This document shows, one piece after another, positions 5,285 to 5,502 of a stretch of DNA of 5,502 nucleotides. Position 1 is the stretch's first letter. Every line of letters begins with the position of its first letter. Below the pieces are notes generated by a model, which had not been told where the DNA came from, made no database searches, and saw only the letters and a program-made list of their open reading frames with translations. The DNA lies in assembly GCA_000746705.1 (NCBI GenBank), contig JOTC01000019.1, positions 1 to 5,502 on the forward strand, given 5' to 3'. The position numbers were made by a program, and so were the translations under genes. This stretch comes from Marine Group I thaumarchaeote SCGC AAA799-O18 (GTDB taxonomy: Archaea > Thermoproteota > Nitrososphaeria > Nitrososphaerales > Nitrosopumilaceae).

Positions 5285-5502
5285 ATGAAAAAGAAAGTAG
5301 CAATAATTGGAGTCACAGGAGCGGTAGGACAAGAATTTGTACTATCCCTAAAGGATCATCCATGGTTTGAAGTTACGCAAATTGCAGCTTCAGAAAGATC
5401 TGCAGGAAAAAATTATGTTGATGCAATTCGGGATCCAGAAAGTGGAATTATCAAATGGGAAGTGGGTGGAGAAATCCCGGAATATATCAAAGGAATGACT
5501 GT
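5285..5502 (+). CDS. asd: Aspartate-semialdehyde dehydrogenase, N-terminal part (continues beyond window)
   Basis: Reduces aspartyl phosphate to aspartate semialdehyde with NADPH, the branch point to threonine, methionine and (where present) lysine; cytosolic. Seventy-two full codons are visible. They contain the dinucleotide-binding VAIIGVTGAVGQEF (5-18), the segment HPWFEVTQIAASERSAGK (25-42), typical of the archaeal/fungal-type enzyme, and IKWEVGGEIPEYIKGMT (56-72). The catalytic Cys and the rest lie to the right of the window. The ATG at 5285 is the natural start because the Rossmann motif begins a few residues later and a TATA box lies about 25 bases upstream. It is transcribed divergently from cobD. 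The product feeds threonine synthesis, the ultimate source of CobD's substrate. Confidence 0.92.
   Translation, partial: MKKKVAIIGVTGAVGQEFVLSLKDHPWFEVTQIAASERSAGKNYVDAIRDPESGIIKWEVGGEIPEYIKGMT

Noticed and set aside
5207..5332. 42-codon N-terminal extension of the threonine-phosphate decarboxylase to an ATG at 5332
   Set aside because: The extension has no family-like sequence, would overlap the asd start and promoter, and lies upstream of a well-placed TATA box for the GTG at 5206.

Overview
The window looks like the chromosome of an AT-rich ammonia-oxidising archaeon (Thaumarchaeota/Nitrososphaerota, Nitrosopumilus-like). The evidence is archaeal/eukaryotic-type ribosomal proteins L44e and S27e encoded as a pair, an archaeal-type CobY instead of bacterial CobU, TATA boxes about 24-28 bases before start codons with no Shine-Dalgarno (leaderless-style promoters), and low GC with Lys-rich proteins. 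The genus-level assignment is inference; no rRNA gene is present.

Layout, left to right. Positions 1-479 (minus) hold the N-terminal 159 codons of an adenine deaminase-like amidohydrolase whose C-terminus lies beyond the window. A 75-base divergent promoter region follows, then rpl44e and rps27e (plus), overlapping in an ATGA. rps27e converges with, and overlaps by 18 bases, the last gene of a five-gene minus-strand cobalamin operon. In transcription order the operon is cobD (threonine-phosphate decarboxylase), cobQ (cobyric acid synthase, N-terminal domain only), cbiB (adenosylcobinamide-phosphate synthase), cobS (cobalamin synthase) and cobY (AdoCbi-P guanylyltransferase). Junctions are tight: a 16-base gap, then overlaps of 1, 8 and 4 bases. 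A 78-base divergent promoter region separates cobD from asd (aspartate-semialdehyde dehydrogenase, plus), of which only the first 72 codons are present.

How the genes work together. CobD makes (R)-1-amino-2-propanol phosphate. CobQ amidates the corrin ring to cobyric acid. CbiB joins the two into adenosylcobinamide phosphate. CobY adds GMP from GTP, and CobS attaches the ribazole nucleotide. The operon thus covers most of the late half of B12 synthesis. Corrin-ring genes, adenosyltransferase, CobT and the final phosphatase are not here. The divergent asd gene belongs to the aspartate-to-threonine route that ultimately supplies CobD's substrate.

Most notable points: CobQ has no glutamine amidotransferase domain, yet its stop codon is fused to the next start. 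cobQ may also begin at a non-standard AUC codon placed ideally behind a near-perfect Shine-Dalgarno sequence. The left-end amidohydrolase departs from classical adenine deaminase motifs. I found no mobile elements, CRISPR, RNA genes or dedicated defence system. Apart from the two divergent promoter regions there is no intergenic space over 20 bases.
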